NCBI RefSeq assembly: GCF_003054195.1 | Contig: NZ_QBKP01000006.1 | Coordinates: forward strand, 62,001-126,000 | Length of the DNA stretch: 64,000 bases | From: Gemmobacter caeni | GTDB lineage: Bacteria > Pseudomonadota > Alphaproteobacteria > Rhodobacterales > Rhodobacteraceae | Direction: 5' to 3' | In this document: positions 51,477 through 60,654 of the stretch, piece after piece | How positions within the stretch are numbered: the first letter of the stretch is position 1 | Layout: each line of letters starts with the position of its first letter | Notes under the pieces: generated by a model | Told to the model about the DNA's origin: nothing | The model's database searches: none | The model's input: the letters and a program-made list of their open reading frames with translations, nothing else | Made by a program: the position numbers and the translations under genes

Positions 51477-52141
51477 GTTTCCGGTCCAAAAACAGGGGTT
51501 TCGGGGGCGAAAGACCGGGTGAAATCCCCGTAAGCCATGAAAAGACGTAACTATGAACCGAGTTGAAAAATCCGCGCACGAGTTCCGAGTTTCGCACTTT
51601 CCCCGGATTGGCTGAATCGCCCTAAAACAGCCGTTAAGGCCAAGTTTTATTGATGTTTTCGGGTGATTAGCAGCTCGGGTGCAGCCGCCAGCGAGGGGGC
51701 GGATCACGCTCTGGCCACCTGTTTGGCGCAATATTTTCGTCACGACCGACATGGACGCCCCGAAGCCGCCCAGACACGCCACCAGAACCTATCAACCTCG
51801 GCAAGCGCCTATTTTATTGAGGAGAGACGGATGGCGACGGGTAACGACACCTAGCGACGGATGGCGGCGCCCAGTCCCCCGAAAACACCCTTATTTTGTC
51901 GGGTTACAGTAAGGCGCTCCACGCGGAGCCACACGCATCCTATACGCCAATGGATCAGAAACCGCCGTCGCCAATTTCGCTTTGGGATGAGATTTCTTTC
52001 AGAACGGTTCAGACAACCCAGGTAGTCCATCACGCGCAACCAGATGCGTAATGTAGCCCGGATGTAGCCCAGCGGACCAGCCGCACGAAAAGCAACGAGA
52101 AAAGTAATTGCTACTTTCTCTTATTTTAAGGGAGATTTAAG
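51477..52141. other. 665 bases without a recognisable gene, beside the tRNA-Phe 3' end
   Basis: No convincing frame on either strand. Points seen: an 11-base direct repeat GACGGATGGCG at 51826-51836 and 51856-51866 (30 bases apart), a repeated GTAGCCC (two copies near 52054-52070), and an AT-rich inverted repeat GAGAAAAGTA...TACTTTCTC (52097-52120) that could end the tRNA transcript. This is a typical resting place for an island edge, but no integrase gene remains. Confidence 0.45.
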
Positions 52142-52217
52142 TGGTGCCCAGAGCCGGAATCGAACCAGCGACACGCGGATTTTCAATCCGCTGCTCTACC
52201 AACTGAGCTATCTGGGC
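52142..52217 (-). tRNA. tRNA-Phe (GAA)
   Basis: 76 bases including an encoded CCA. The acceptor stem pairs GCCCAGA with TCTGGGC, the D-arm has AGCTCAGTTGGTAGAGC, the anticodon stem-loop is CGGATTGAAAATCCG with anticodon GAA, and the T-arm has GGTTCGATTCC. The 3' end faces the IS-rich region to the left. Confidence 0.97.
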
Positions 52218-52296
52218 ACTGTCAGCCTGTGGCTGCTTGGTGGGGCGGTATTAAGCGAGGGCGCAGGGGCTGTCCAGAGGGTTTTGCGAAAAAAGT

Positions 52297-52467
52297 TCAG
52301 TGCTTCGGCGGTTCTTCGGATGGGACAGCCTCGTCCTCTTCCTGCGCGGTAGCGGGGATCACATAGCCGCCTTTCAGCCAGCGACCGAGATCGATATCGG
52401 CACAGCGCTTGCTGCAGAAGGGGCGGTACTTTTCTTCCGCAGCCTTGCCGCAGATCGGGCAGCTCAT
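52297..52467 (-). CDS. yacG: DNA gyrase inhibitor YacG
   Basis: 56 residues from ATG 52467, overlapping the RNase gene stop by 4 bases. The zinc site is CPICGK...FCSKRC, followed by [16 protein letters not shown], exactly the YacG signature. The acidic tail ([14 protein letters not shown]) is typical of alphaproteobacterial members. YacG binds GyrB and blocks DNA binding. It is the last gene of the infA-maf-rng-yacG operon, upstream of tRNA-Phe. Confidence 0.93.
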   Translation of the reverse strand: MSCPICGKAAEEKYRPFCSKRCADIDLGRWLKGGYVIPATAQEEDEAVPSEEPPKH

Positions 52468-53516
52468 GCCCGATCCTCCAGCAGGGTGGCCAGCGGCGCG
52501 CGGTCGCGTTTGCGCACCAGTTCGAACAGACCCAGCGTGGTCCATCCGGAGAGACTGGTCTCGGCCGCCTCACCCTTGAATGCCGCGCGCAACACCTGTT
52601 CCAGAACGGCACGGTCCTTCTTCGGCATCGGCGCGAAATCGACCACGACCTGCCCGCCAAAGCCGCGCAGACGCAACTGGCGCGGCAAATCACGCGCGGC
52701 GGCCACATTGGCCTTCAGCGCAGCTGCGGGCGAGGTATCGGGGCCGGTGTTCACATCCACCGCCACCAGCGCACGGGTCGGCTCGATATACATATGCGCG
52801 CCAGCAGGCAGCGCAACGCGGGGGGTCAGCGCGCGGTCCAGCATCTCCGCCACGCCATGCGACCCGAAACTGCCTGCGTTGTCGTCAAAATCATCCGGAA
52901 CCGGATCGCACCAGTCGCGCCACGCGGTTTCATGCGCGGTCGCGCCCTCGACCAGAAGCTCGGGCTGGCCGTCAACATCAGACAGCACCGCAACGGCAAG
53001 CTCGCGCATCGCGAGAATGTCCTCGGCGATCTCGGCCTCGTCAGCGCCTTCGCAGGCGGAGCGCAGGATCAGCCCGAGGTCACGGGGGGCGCCCTCCATC
53101 CCCGCCTGCGCCAGCGCGTCGAGGTCGGCACGCAGATCCTCGTCGCGGATGCGACGGCTGATGTTCAGCCCCGGTGCGCCGGGGGTAATGATCGCGTAGC
53201 GGCTTTTAAAGAGCAGGCGCGCCGCTACGGGCACCGCCTTGCCCGGCTCCGCCGTGCCCGACACCTGCACCAGCAGCGGCTGGCCAGGCGCGAGACCCGA
53301 CACCTGCCGCAGGAACCCCGAACGGCCATCCGGCAGGCGCAGGAACACCCCGCCCTGCCCTTTCACCGGCCGGTCGACGATGCCACGATAGATGGCACCG
53401 GGCAGCGGTGTATCATCTGCCGGGTCGATAAGGAAATCCTCAAGCTGACCATCGACGATCAGCGCCGCCGCCTCGCGGTCGCCAATCCGGTCCAGCGCGA
53501 TCGTGCGGCCTTTCAT
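52464..53516 (-). CDS. Ribonuclease E/G family protein (short form)
   Basis: 350 residues from ATG 53516, overlapping the maf stop (ATGA). The RNase E/G catalytic part is visible: [62 protein letters not shown], with both metal Asp residues (DVNTG and VVDFAP). The S1-like N-terminal part is short and the CPxC zinc-link and C-terminal scaffold are absent, so this is the small RNase G-like paralogue of Rhodobacteraceae, distinct from the full RNase E. Its function in RNA decay or rRNA maturation is inferred. Confidence 0.87.
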   Translation of the reverse strand: MKGRTIALDRIGDREAAALIVDGQLEDFLIDPADDTPLPGAIYRGIVDRPVKGQGGVFLRLPDGRSGFLRQVSGLAPGQPLLVQVSGTAEPGKAVPVAARLLFKSRYAIITPGAPGLNISRRIRDEDLRADLDALAQAGMEGAPRDLGLILRSACEGADEAEIAEDILAMRELAVAVLSDVDGQPELLVEGATAHETAWRDWCDPVPDDFDDNAGSFGSHGVAEMLDRALTPRVALPAGAHMYIEPTRALVAVDVNTGPDTSPAAALKANVAAARDLPRQLRLRGFGGQVVVDFAPMPKKDRAVLEQVLRAAFKGEAAETSLSGWTTLGLFELVRKRDRAPLATLLEDRA

Positions 53517-54091
53517 GCCGTCTCTCCATAAAGGGGGTAGCCCGCAGCGGCCAGCAGCGCGGCGGTTTCCGCGACTGGCAGGCCGACCACGCCAGTGAAC
53601 GAGCCGGAAATCCACGGGATGAAGGCACCGGCGAGGCCCTGAATGGCATACCCCCCCGCCTTGCCCTGCCATTCACCCGAGGCGAGATAGCTGTTCAGTT
53701 CGACATCCGAGAGGCGCTTCATCTTCACATCGGTCACGACCTCGCGCGACCAGAGCCGCGCCCCGCGCCGCACCGCGACAGCGGTGATCACCTGATGACG
53801 ACGCCCGCCCAGAAGGGTCAGGAAAGCCGCCGCCTCACCCGCATCCGCAGGCTTGCCGAGGATACGGCGCCCCAAAGCCACGGTCGTATCAGCGCAAAGC
53901 ACGATGTCATCGGGGTCTGCCGCCACCGCAGCCGCCTTTTCGCGGGCCAGACGCGCGCAATAGGGGCGCGGTAGTTCGCGGGGTTTCGGGTCTTCGTCGA
54001 TGTCAGGGGGCAGAATCGCGTCAGGCACGACACCAAGCTGCGCCAGAAGATCCTTCCGGCGCGGGCTGGCAGAACCGAGGATCAGCTTCAC
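53513..54091 (-). CDS. maf: Maf-family nucleotide pyrophosphatase
   Basis: 192 residues from a GTG that overlaps the infA stop (GTGA). Maf motifs: [75 protein letters not shown]. These proteins hydrolyse non-canonical or m7G/UTP/dTTP nucleotides to monophosphates. Co-translated with infA and the RNase gene, as in related genomes. Confidence 0.94.
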   Translation of the reverse strand: MKLILGSASPRRKDLLAQLGVVPDAILPPDIDEDPKPRELPRPYCARLAREKAAAVAADPDDIVLCADTTVALGRRILGKPADAGEAAAFLTLLGGRRHQVITAVAVRRGARLWSREVVTDVKMKRLSDVELNSYLASGEWQGKAGGYAIQGLAGAFIPWISGSFTGVVGLPVAETAALLAAAGYPLYGETA

Positions 54092-54306
54092 TTGAAGCGA
54101 TAGTTGATGCGGCCCTTCGACAGGTCGTAAGGGGTCATTTCCACCTGCACCTTGTCGCCTGCCAGAACACGGATGCGGTTCTTGCGCATCTTGCCTGCCA
54201 TCGTCGCGATCAGTTCATGGCCGTTTTCCAGCTCGACCTTGAACGTCGCATTGGGCAGGAGTTCCTTCACGACGCCGGGGAATTCGAGCAGTTCTTCCTT
54301 GGCCAT
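54088..54306 (-). CDS. infA: Translation initiation factor IF-1
   Basis: 72 residues from ATG 54306, the standard length; the longer frame above it is promoter DNA. The OB-fold sequence [66 protein letters not shown] is near-identical to alphaproteobacterial IF-1. It leads the infA-maf-RNase-yacG operon. Confidence 0.97.
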   Translation of the reverse strand: MAKEELLEFPGVVKELLPNATFKVELENGHELIATMAGKMRKNRIRVLAGDKVQVEMTPYDLSKGRINYRFK

Positions 54307-54408
54307 GGTCACTCCAAATAGGTATCGCCCGCGATCCATGCGCAGGCATGGGCGCTAGATGCGCCTCTTTCCCCTGATTTTCAAGGGGGAATTGGAGTTG
54401 TCCTGAAA

Positions 54409-55290
54409 CTAGGTGCGAATGACGCCCCGTTCAACCCGTGCGCCCTGCTCATGCCAGTGCAGGTTGTTCAGCACGCCGCCATTACGGCGGACCTCGGCCA
54501 CCGCCTCCAGTGAGACATCGGCGAAGGCCCAGCCGGGCTGGTTGAGCGGGGTCTGCGCGAAGATCCCGTCATCGGGAAATCCGATATCCGGCGGGCCATA
54601 GATGGCGGCGGCGCCGACGTTCTCGTCCACCGCCGGGCAGAAATCACACAGGCCCACGGTGGGGGAATGGACGACAATACACTGGTTCTCCAGCGCCCGC
54701 GCCATGGCACCGACCTTGACGCGGGTGAAGCCCCGGAACGTGTCGGTGCAGGAGGGCGCCAGCAAGATTTCCGCCCCTGCCTCAACCAGAGCACGCGACA
54801 GCAGGGGAAATTCGCTGTCATAACAGATGACCACACCGATGCGGCCCAGCGGCGTATCAAACAGAGCCAGCCCCTGCCCCGGATCGACGAACCATGTTTC
54901 ACGCTCGAAGCGCGTCATGATCTGTTTGTCCTGATGGCCGAGGATGCCCGAAGGCCCATAGAAAGTGGCACGGTTCACCGGGCGCGGCTGGCCAGGCAGG
55001 AACACCGGGCCGGAAGCGCCGAGGATATGCAGCCCGTGCTGCGCCGCCAGATCGGCATGCAGCGCATCGACCTGCGGCTTCCAGCGGGCGACCTCGTGCA
55101 GGCAGGCCTCCAGATCCGCAGCGACGTCGCGGCCGCCAAGGCTGCCCAGTTCCATCGCCCCATATTCAGGAAAGACCAGAAGCTGCGCTCCTTCAGCGGC
55201 GGCCCGCGCCACCCATTCCGTGACCTTGGCGGCATAGGCATCAAAGCTGGCAAAGAAATCCAGCGGATAAGCGGCAGCGGCGATCTTCAT
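54409..55290 (-). CDS. Carbon-nitrogen hydrolase (nitrilase superfamily)
   Basis: 293 residues from ATG 55290. The catalytic triad is present: Glu in LLVFPEYGAMEL, Lys in GHQDKQIMTRFERE and Cys in VVICYDSEFPLLSR. It should hydrolyse an amide, carbamoyl or nitrile; the branch is not clear. It is the first of a same-strand set with a GNAT and an NTF2-like gene (29-base gap to GNAT). This set lies inside the usually contiguous hisD-infA block. Confidence 0.88.
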   Translation of the reverse strand: MKIAAAAYPLDFFASFDAYAAKVTEWVARAAAEGAQLLVFPEYGAMELGSLGGRDVAADLEACLHEVARWKPQVDALHADLAAQHGLHILGASGPVFLPGQPRPVNRATFYGPSGILGHQDKQIMTRFERETWFVDPGQGLALFDTPLGRIGVVICYDSEFPLLSRALVEAGAEILLAPSCTDTFRGFTRVKVGAMARALENQCIVVHSPTVGLCDFCPAVDENVGAAAIYGPPDIGFPDDGIFAQTPLNQPGWAFADVSLEAVAEVRRNGGVLNNLHWHEQGARVERGVIRT

Positions 55291-55318
55291 GGTCTCTCTT
55301 TCCTGTCGGAGGAAGGCG

Positions 55319-55903
55319 TCAGAGCGCCCGCATCCAGAATTGCAGCGGCTTGCGGCTTTCTTCGGTATCACCGACATCCTTCCACGAAAATGCGGCAAGG
55401 GCACCCGGCAACGGCGCATAGCCGCGCTTCGTCCAGAAGGCGTCATTGGTACGGAAGGCAACCGGCCGCATCGGATGATCGTCCGGCCGCTTTACCGAAC
55501 AGAAGGCCACATGGCTGCGGCCAAGCTGGCGGGCATGGGCCTCGCGTGCATCGAAGAAGGCATGTCCCAGCCCCTGCCCGCGCCAGGCGGGCAACAGCAC
55601 CGATTCCGCGCAATAGAAAATCTGCTCCAGCGGCACGCCCGCCCCGGCCAGCGCCGCGCCGAAATCCCCGGCGTGATCCTCCATCGGCGTGCCGGTCGAG
55701 GCGCCGACCAGCCGCGCACCATCGAAGGCCCCCACCAGAATGGCACCAGGGCTGTCGCGATAGGTTTGCAGGTAATCGCGCTCATACTCCAGCGAGCCAT
55801 CATACAGATACGGCCAGTCGCGGAACACGGTGATCCGCAACCGCGCCACATCGTCCAGCGCCGCATCCAGTGCGGCGCCGGTCAGAACGCGAACCTCGGT
55901 CAT
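55319..55903 (-). CDS. GNAT-family N-acetyltransferase
   Basis: 194 residues. The acetyl-CoA loop is LPAWRGQGLGHAFFDAREAHARQLG, matching the Q/RxxGxG/A motif A, and strand 4 is ILVGAFDGARLVGASTG. The C-terminal part has AFSWKDVGDTEESRKPLQFWMR. The substrate is unknown. Its start overlaps the NTF2-like gene's stop by 4 bases, and the nitrilase gene follows, suggesting a three-gene operon. Confidence 0.85.
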   Translation of the reverse strand: MTEVRVLTGAALDAALDDVARLRITVFRDWPYLYDGSLEYERDYLQTYRDSPGAILVGAFDGARLVGASTGTPMEDHAGDFGAALAGAGVPLEQIFYCAESVLLPAWRGQGLGHAFFDAREAHARQLGRSHVAFCSVKRPDDHPMRPVAFRTNDAFWTKRGYAPLPGALAAFSWKDVGDTEESRKPLQFWMRAL

Positions 55904-56298
55904 GCCGAAACCTGTGCGATCCAGTCGTTCAGGTTGTAGAAGGTGGTCACCCGCGAAATCTTGCCATCCCGCAGGTCGAAGAAGGCACCTGCGGGCAGGA
56001 TGTATTTCTGGCCTTTGGCCTCGGGCAGGCCCGGATCGGTTTGCAGATATTCGCCATGCACCGTGAACTCGGCCGCGCCACGGGTGCCTGCCTCGTTCAC
56101 GAAGATTTCCATGTCCTTCAGCTCTTCCCGGTAGCTGACACCCATATGCGAGCAGAACTCGGCGAATTTTTCCATACCGCGGCGGATACCGCCCTCATTC
56201 ACGCGGTGTTCGATGTCATCGGTCAGGCAGGCCATCATGCCTTCGGGGTTCGCTGCATTGAAGGCGGCGTAATAGGCTTTGATCGTGGCGCGGCTCAT
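55900..56298 (-). CDS. NTF2-like / SnoaL-type protein
   Basis: 132 residues from ATG 56298; the longer frame is not conserved. The cone-shaped NTF2-like fold is indicated by SRATIKAYYAAFNAANPEGMMACLTDDIEHRVNEGG at the start, then HGEYLQTDPGLPEAKGQKYILPAGAFFDLRDGKISRVTTFYNLNDWI. This matches ketosteroid-isomerase-related proteins, many of which are small enzymes or ligand binders. First gene of the NTF2-GNAT-nitrilase set. Confidence 0.83.
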   Translation of the reverse strand: MSRATIKAYYAAFNAANPEGMMACLTDDIEHRVNEGGIRRGMEKFAEFCSHMGVSYREELKDMEIFVNEAGTRGAAEFTVHGEYLQTDPGLPEAKGQKYILPAGAFFDLRDGKISRVTTFYNLNDWIAQVSA

Positions 56299-56561
56299 CT
56301 TGGCTCTCCGGTTGGTCCTGTGATTTTCGGCGCAGCCTGCACCGAAACTCCGGCCGCGCCAATGCCCAGCCGGACCTCCCACAGCGCTTTTGCGACACCG
56401 CGCCACGCATGTTCACAGCAGCGTGAGATGAAAGTGAACGTTCACTCACGTCGAATAATGAGCGCGAAAAATGTGGCCTAATCGCCGCCGCTCAATCCGC
56501 CTATCTCCACTGCATGAGAGGCGACGCCGCTCAGACAAACACTCAACCAACGGAGATCGTT

Positions 56562-56810
56562 ATGAAAACCCTCGCAACTGCCCTGACTGCCGCCCTTGTT
56601 CTGGGTGGTGCCGCCTATGCCGCCGACAGCAACGAACGTGGTGCTTCGCTGTCCGTTTCGACCAAGAACGTGACCAAGGTCGAAACCACCGCCGGCGAAC
56701 TTTACTCGACCCGCGATCTGATCGGCTACCGCGTTTCCGCCGACACCCCGGTCAGCGTGACGCTGATCCCGTCGAGCGGCCAGGTTGATCGCCCCAGCCG
56801 GAACGACTGA
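56562..56810 (+). CDS. Small secreted protein
   Basis: 82 residues from ATG 56562 with GGAG 9 bases upstream. Signal peptide KTLATALTAALVLGGAAYA with the cleavage motif AYA-AD. The mature 60 residues (SLSVSTKNVTKVETTAGELYS, DTPVSVTLIPSS) have no family I know and no Cys. Divergent from the NTF2-like gene; a LysR gene follows 209 bases later on the same strand and may control it. Confidence 0.7.
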   Translation: MKTLATALTAALVLGGAAYAADSNERGASLSVSTKNVTKVETTAGELYSTRDLIGYRVSADTPVSVTLIPSSGQVDRPSRND

Positions 56811-57019
56811 TCCGATGCGGCGGGAAACAGGGCGCCTGTGGTAACACGGGCGCCCTTGCCTATTCCAACAGCCGCCACCGTCAATCTGGCATTTTGTGCA
56901 TACGCGCACAGAAGCACGCCGCCAGCCGCGTCACATTCCTGTTTCAATTTCCCCGGCCAGTCCCCATCTCTCCGTCCATTGAAGGCCGCTGCTGCGGCAC
57001 ACACTGGATCGGACCCCCG

Positions 57020-57904
57020 ATGGATACCGCTGTACTGCAAACTTACCTTCATATCGTGGATGAGGGCAGTTTCGCCGCCGCCGCCCGCCGCATGGGAATA
57101 TCGAAAAGCCTGTGCAGCAAGTATATTTCCGATCTGGAAGACAGCCTTGGCACACGGTTGCTGACCCGCTCCACCCGGTCGGTGCGACCCACCCCCGTCG
57201 GGCGCGAATATTACCAGAAAATCCGCGATGTCATGGGCCAGCTTCAGGCTGCCAATGAAAGCGTCAAACGGCTGTCCGCCCATCCCAGCGGCCCTCTGCG
57301 CATCGGATCGCCGGTGTCTTACACACTCAAGGTGCTTGGCCCGCATATCATGCGCTTTATCGAGGCGCATCCCGACATCCAACTGGAAGCGGTGCTGGAC
57401 GACCGCCACAGCGATGTGATCAGCGAGGGCTTCGATGCCGTCATCCGCATCGGTGAACTGGGCGATTCCAGCCTCTATGCCCGCCGCCTGCATTCGGCGC
57501 GCATCCTTGTCGTGGCCTCACCCGACTATCTGACCGAACACGGCACACCCGAACGGCCGGAGGATCTTCTGGCCCATCGCTGCCTGCATTATTCCAACCT
57601 GCGCGGCGCCGGAACCTGGCCCTTCCGCGATGGCTCCGAGACACTTTATCAGAAGATCCAGCCCGCCTTTTCCACCAACAGCGCCGAGATGATGCGCGCG
57701 GCGGTGCTGGAAGGGCGCGGCGTGGCCCTGCTGCCCGAGTTCATGATCGAGGAGGAACTGCGCAGCGGCACACTGGTGCCGGTGCTGGCCCGCTTCGCCC
57801 TGCCCGACCTGCCGGTCAATCTGGTCTATCCCTCGCGCAAGAACATGACGGCAGCGCTGAAAGCGTTTCTGGATTTCACCGCCGGGCTGAAGCTGGAGGG
57901 GTGA
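57020..57904 (+). CDS. LysR-family transcriptional regulator
   Basis: 294 residues from ATG 57020; the frame upstream is not conserved. The winged helix is at residues 3-62 (VLQTYLHIVDEGSFAAAARRMGISKSLCSKYISDLEDSLGTRLLTRSTRSVRPTPVG). The substrate-binding domain follows, with LRIGSPVSYTLKVLGPHIMRFIEAHPDIQLE and the C-terminal VNLVYPSRKNMTAALKAFLDF, typical of the AaeR/DmlR-like branch. The 3' end overlaps the convergent phosphatase gene by 29 bases. Confidence 0.9.
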   Translation: MDTAVLQTYLHIVDEGSFAAAARRMGISKSLCSKYISDLEDSLGTRLLTRSTRSVRPTPVGREYYQKIRDVMGQLQAANESVKRLSAHPSGPLRIGSPVSYTLKVLGPHIMRFIEAHPDIQLEAVLDDRHSDVISEGFDAVIRIGELGDSSLYARRLHSARILVVASPDYLTEHGTPERPEDLLAHRCLHYSNLRGAGTWPFRDGSETLYQKIQPAFSTNSAEMMRAAVLEGRGVALLPEFMIEEELRSGTLVPVLARFALPDLPVNLVYPSRKNMTAALKAFLDFTAGLKLEG

Positions 57905-58373
57905 AATCCTGCGCGCCCGGCTCGCTTGGCGGACCGAACCGCGCCACCATGCGGTCGCGGATCATGTCCCGCGCCTGACGATAGGCGGCCAGCTTTGCCT
58001 CGCGTGTATCGCCGATGGCGGTCGGGTCCACGATGGGCCAGAACTCGACATCCAGATGAAAGAACCGCGTCAGCGTCAGCGCCATACGCTGACTGGCCGG
58101 GGAAAGTGCGACGATCAGGTCGAACTGCGACAGGTCATCCCCCCATTCCTGCATTTCCTCGAAGGAGCGCGAACGGTGGCGACTGAGTTCAATCCCCATC
58201 TCCTTGCAGACCGCAACGGAAAAGCCGTCGATCTCCATATCATTGCGCACCCCGGCGGATTGCACATAGGCGCGCTGCCCATAGAGCTTTTTCATCAGCC
58301 CCTCGGCCATGGGCGAGCGCACGGCATTATGATCGCAGCAGAACAGAACCGAAGAGGGAAAGCTGCCGCTCAA
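57876..58373 (-). CDS. Low-molecular-weight protein phosphatase / ArsC-like
   Basis: 165 residues. The P-loop is FCCDHNAVRSPMAEGL, with the CX5RS signature (CDHNAVRS), and the general-acid Asp lies in FWPIVDPTAIGD. It resembles low-molecular-weight protein tyrosine phosphatases; the arsenate-reductase-type extra Cys residues are not evident. In related genomes it lies between UPF0262 and infA. Here it ends next to the inserted LysR gene. Confidence 0.85.
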   Translation of the reverse strand: MSGSFPSSVLFCCDHNAVRSPMAEGLMKKLYGQRAYVQSAGVRNDMEIDGFSVAVCKEMGIELSRHRSRSFEEMQEWGDDLSQFDLIVALSPASQRMALTLTRFFHLDVEFWPIVDPTAIGDTREAKLAAYRQARDMIRDRMVARFGPPSEPGAQDFTPPASARR

Positions 58374-58375
58374 GA

Positions 58376-58855
58376 TTACCCCCAGTGCAGGACGCAGATC
58401 AGGGTGAACAGGCGGCGGGCCGTCGCGGTATCGACATCGGCCTTGCCTTCCAGGCGTTCCTGCAACACGCGGGCGCCCTCGTTGTGGATGCCGCGGCGCG
58501 CCATGTCGATCGCCTCGATCTGGCTCGGCGGCAGGCGCTTCACCGCGTCGAAATAGCTTTCGCAGATCTGGAAGTAATCCTTCACCACCTGCCGGAACGG
58601 CCCGAGGCTCAGGTGAAACTCACCGATCTTCGCTTCGTTCTCGGTGGCGATGTCGAACACCAGACGGCCATCGCGGATCGCCAGCGCCAGCCGGTAGGGA
58701 CCGGGCGGCACATCGCGCCCGTCCCGCACCGGCAGGCCGAAGCTGTTTTCCTCCAGAAGATCGAACACCGCGACACGGCGTTCCTGCTCGATGGCGGGGG
58801 TGGCGGCTTTCAGGCCGCTTTCGTCGATCTCGATATGGCAGATGCGGTTCGTCAT
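58376..58855 (-). CDS. UPF0262 family protein
   Basis: 159 residues from ATG 58855. The UPF0262 pattern is seen in RICHIEIDESGLKAATPAIEQERRVAVFDLLEENSF, PPGPYRLALAIRDGRLVFDI, LSLGPFRQVVKDYFQICESYFDAVKRLPPSQIEAIDMARRGIHNEGARVL. The function is unknown; the family is a marker of Rhizobiales and Rhodobacterales. It lies between hisD (91-base gap) and the small phosphatase (2-base gap). Confidence 0.92.
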   Translation of the reverse strand: MTNRICHIEIDESGLKAATPAIEQERRVAVFDLLEENSFGLPVRDGRDVPPGPYRLALAIRDGRLVFDIATENEAKIGEFHLSLGPFRQVVKDYFQICESYFDAVKRLPPSQIEAIDMARRGIHNEGARVLQERLEGKADVDTATARRLFTLICVLHWG

Positions 58856-58946
58856 GGTCGGTCCTGAGAAGGCTTGGACCGTGATGCCCGAGACGGCCCT
58901 TCGGTTCAAGGTTGAACTGCCCGGGCCCGGCCCGGTACCGCCCGGA

Positions 58947-60248
58947 TCAGCCGTTCAGCCGGTCCAGACGTGCCCGCACCGACAGGCCATGAGCCTGAAG
59001 GCTTTCGGATTGCGCCAGCCGCTCCGCCGCCGGACCGATGGCCGCCAGCGCCTCGGGTGTCATGCGGGCAATGGTCGTGCGTTTGACGAAATCCAGCACC
59101 GACAGGCCCGACGAAAACCGCGCCGACCGGGCGGTGGGCAGAACGTGATTCGGGCCTCCGACGTAATCGCCGATGGCCTCGGGCGTCCAGTGGCCAAGAA
59201 AGATGGCTCCGGCGTGAGTGATTTTCCGGCTCAGCGCCTCCGCGTCCGCCACGCAAAGCTCAAGATGCTCCGGCGCCACGCGATTGGACAGCGCTGCCGC
59301 CTCGTCCAGATCGCGGGTTACGATGACCGCGCCGAAGTCGCGCCAGCTTGCACCCGCGATCTCGCGCCGCTCCAGCACCTGAAGCTGCCGCTCAACCGCT
59401 TCGGTCACAGCGCGGGCAAGACCCGCATCCGGCGTCACCAGAATGGCCTGTGCGGATTGATCATGCTCCGCCTGGCTGAGCAGATCGAGCGCGATCCAGT
59501 CGGGATCGCCGCCCGCATCCGCAATCACCAGAATCTCGGACGGCCCGGCGATCATGTCGATGCCAACCTTGCCGAACACCCGGCGCTTTGCAGCGGCCAC
59601 GAAGGCATTGCCAGGGCCGGTGATCTTGTCGACCGGCTGAATCGTCGCCGTGCCATAGGCCAGCGCGGCAATCGCCTGCGCGCCGCCGATGCGATACACC
59701 TTATCCACCCCGGCCAGCTGCGCCGCCAGAAGGACCAGCGGGTTGACCGCCCCGCCCGGTGTCGGGCAGGCGATGACCAGCCGTTCAACGCCCGCGACCT
59801 TGGCCGGAATCGCATTCATCAGCACCGACGAGGGATAGGAGGCAAGCCCGCCCGGTACATAAAGGCCCGCCGCCGAAACCGGCGTCCAGCGCCAGCCCAA
59901 AGTCGCCCCGCTGGCATCCTGCCATTCCGCATCCTCGGGCATCTGGCGGCTGTGATAGGCGCGGATACGGTCCGCCGCCAATTCCAGCGCCGCACGATCC
60001 TCGGGCGAAACCCTGGTGATTTCAGCAGCCATTTCCTCTGCCGAGAAGGCGAGCGTTTCGGGTGTCAGCTCCAGCCGGTCGAATTTCGTGGTAAGGTCGA
60101 TCACCGCCGCATCCCCGCGCGCGCGCACATCCGCGATGATACCCGCGACCGTTGCATCGACATCCGGGCTGTCCTCGCGCTTCATGCCCAGGAGGGCGGT
60201 GAAGGCGGTTTCGAAACCGGCATCGGCGGTATTGAGGAACTGAGGCAT
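58947..60248 (-). CDS. hisD: Histidinol dehydrogenase
   Basis: 433 residues. HisD oxidises histidinol to histidine with two NAD, using a zinc ion. Hallmarks: GPGNAFVAAAKRRVFGKVGIDMIAGPSEILVIAD, the signature with QAEHD (SQAEHDQSAQAILVTPD) and the catalytic Glu/His in APEHLELC. The length is standard. The gene starts 90 bases from the likely end of the Mu-like remnant. Confidence 0.96.
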   Translation of the reverse strand: MPQFLNTADAGFETAFTALLGMKREDSPDVDATVAGIIADVRARGDAAVIDLTTKFDRLELTPETLAFSAEEMAAEITRVSPEDRAALELAADRIRAYHSRQMPEDAEWQDASGATLGWRWTPVSAAGLYVPGGLASYPSSVLMNAIPAKVAGVERLVIACPTPGGAVNPLVLLAAQLAGVDKVYRIGGAQAIAALAYGTATIQPVDKITGPGNAFVAAAKRRVFGKVGIDMIAGPSEILVIADAGGDPDWIALDLLSQAEHDQSAQAILVTPDAGLARAVTEAVERQLQVLERREIAGASWRDFGAVIVTRDLDEAAALSNRVAPEHLELCVADAEALSRKITHAGAIFLGHWTPEAIGDYVGGPNHVLPTARSARFSSGLSVLDFVKRTTIARMTPEALAAIGPAAERLAQSESLQAHGLSVRARLDRLNG

Positions 60249-60444
60249 GGGGCGGCTCCGCGTGAATCTGACGAAGCCTTAGCCTGCACCGCGCGACGCC
60301 TCAAGCCGGGGGCAGGAAAATGGCGGCTCTGCCCCCGCTGTTGTATTTCCTTACACCTGATACACGGTTTCAAAATATCTGATACCAGGTGAGACCAGCC
60401 GAAATTTGCCGGGATCAGGTTTCTTTTGCCGTCGTTAGCTGTCG

Positions 60445-60654
60445 TCAGGTGTCGCTGTCTGTCGCGGGTTTCTGGTGAAGGTGGCGGTTTTTCTGCCACC
60501 AGTCGCTCAGGCTGGACCGGCTGACCCAGAGGTCGGGCGGGAAGTTGAGGGTGATGAGGGCGCTGATTGCGCTGAGCGAATGGCGTTCGATGTGGTCCAG
60601 CACAAAGGCGCGCAAGGCTGCATTCCGGTCGATCCTTGAGGCACGCGCGCTCAT
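60445..60654 (-). CDS. Small phage-associated protein with possible HTH
   Basis: 69 residues from ATG 60654, overlapping the previous stop by 4 bases. The text FVLDHIERHSLSAISALITLNFPPDLWVSRSSLSDWWQK looks like a small DNA-binding helical unit with a recognition segment SRSSLSDWW. I cannot place it in a family; it may be a phage gp27/DUF3486-like piece. Its last codons contain a degenerate repeat of ACAG/GCGACA units. Confidence 0.55.
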   Translation of the reverse strand: MSARASRIDRNAALRAFVLDHIERHSLSAISALITLNFPPDLWVSRSSLSDWWQKNRHLHQKPATDSDT

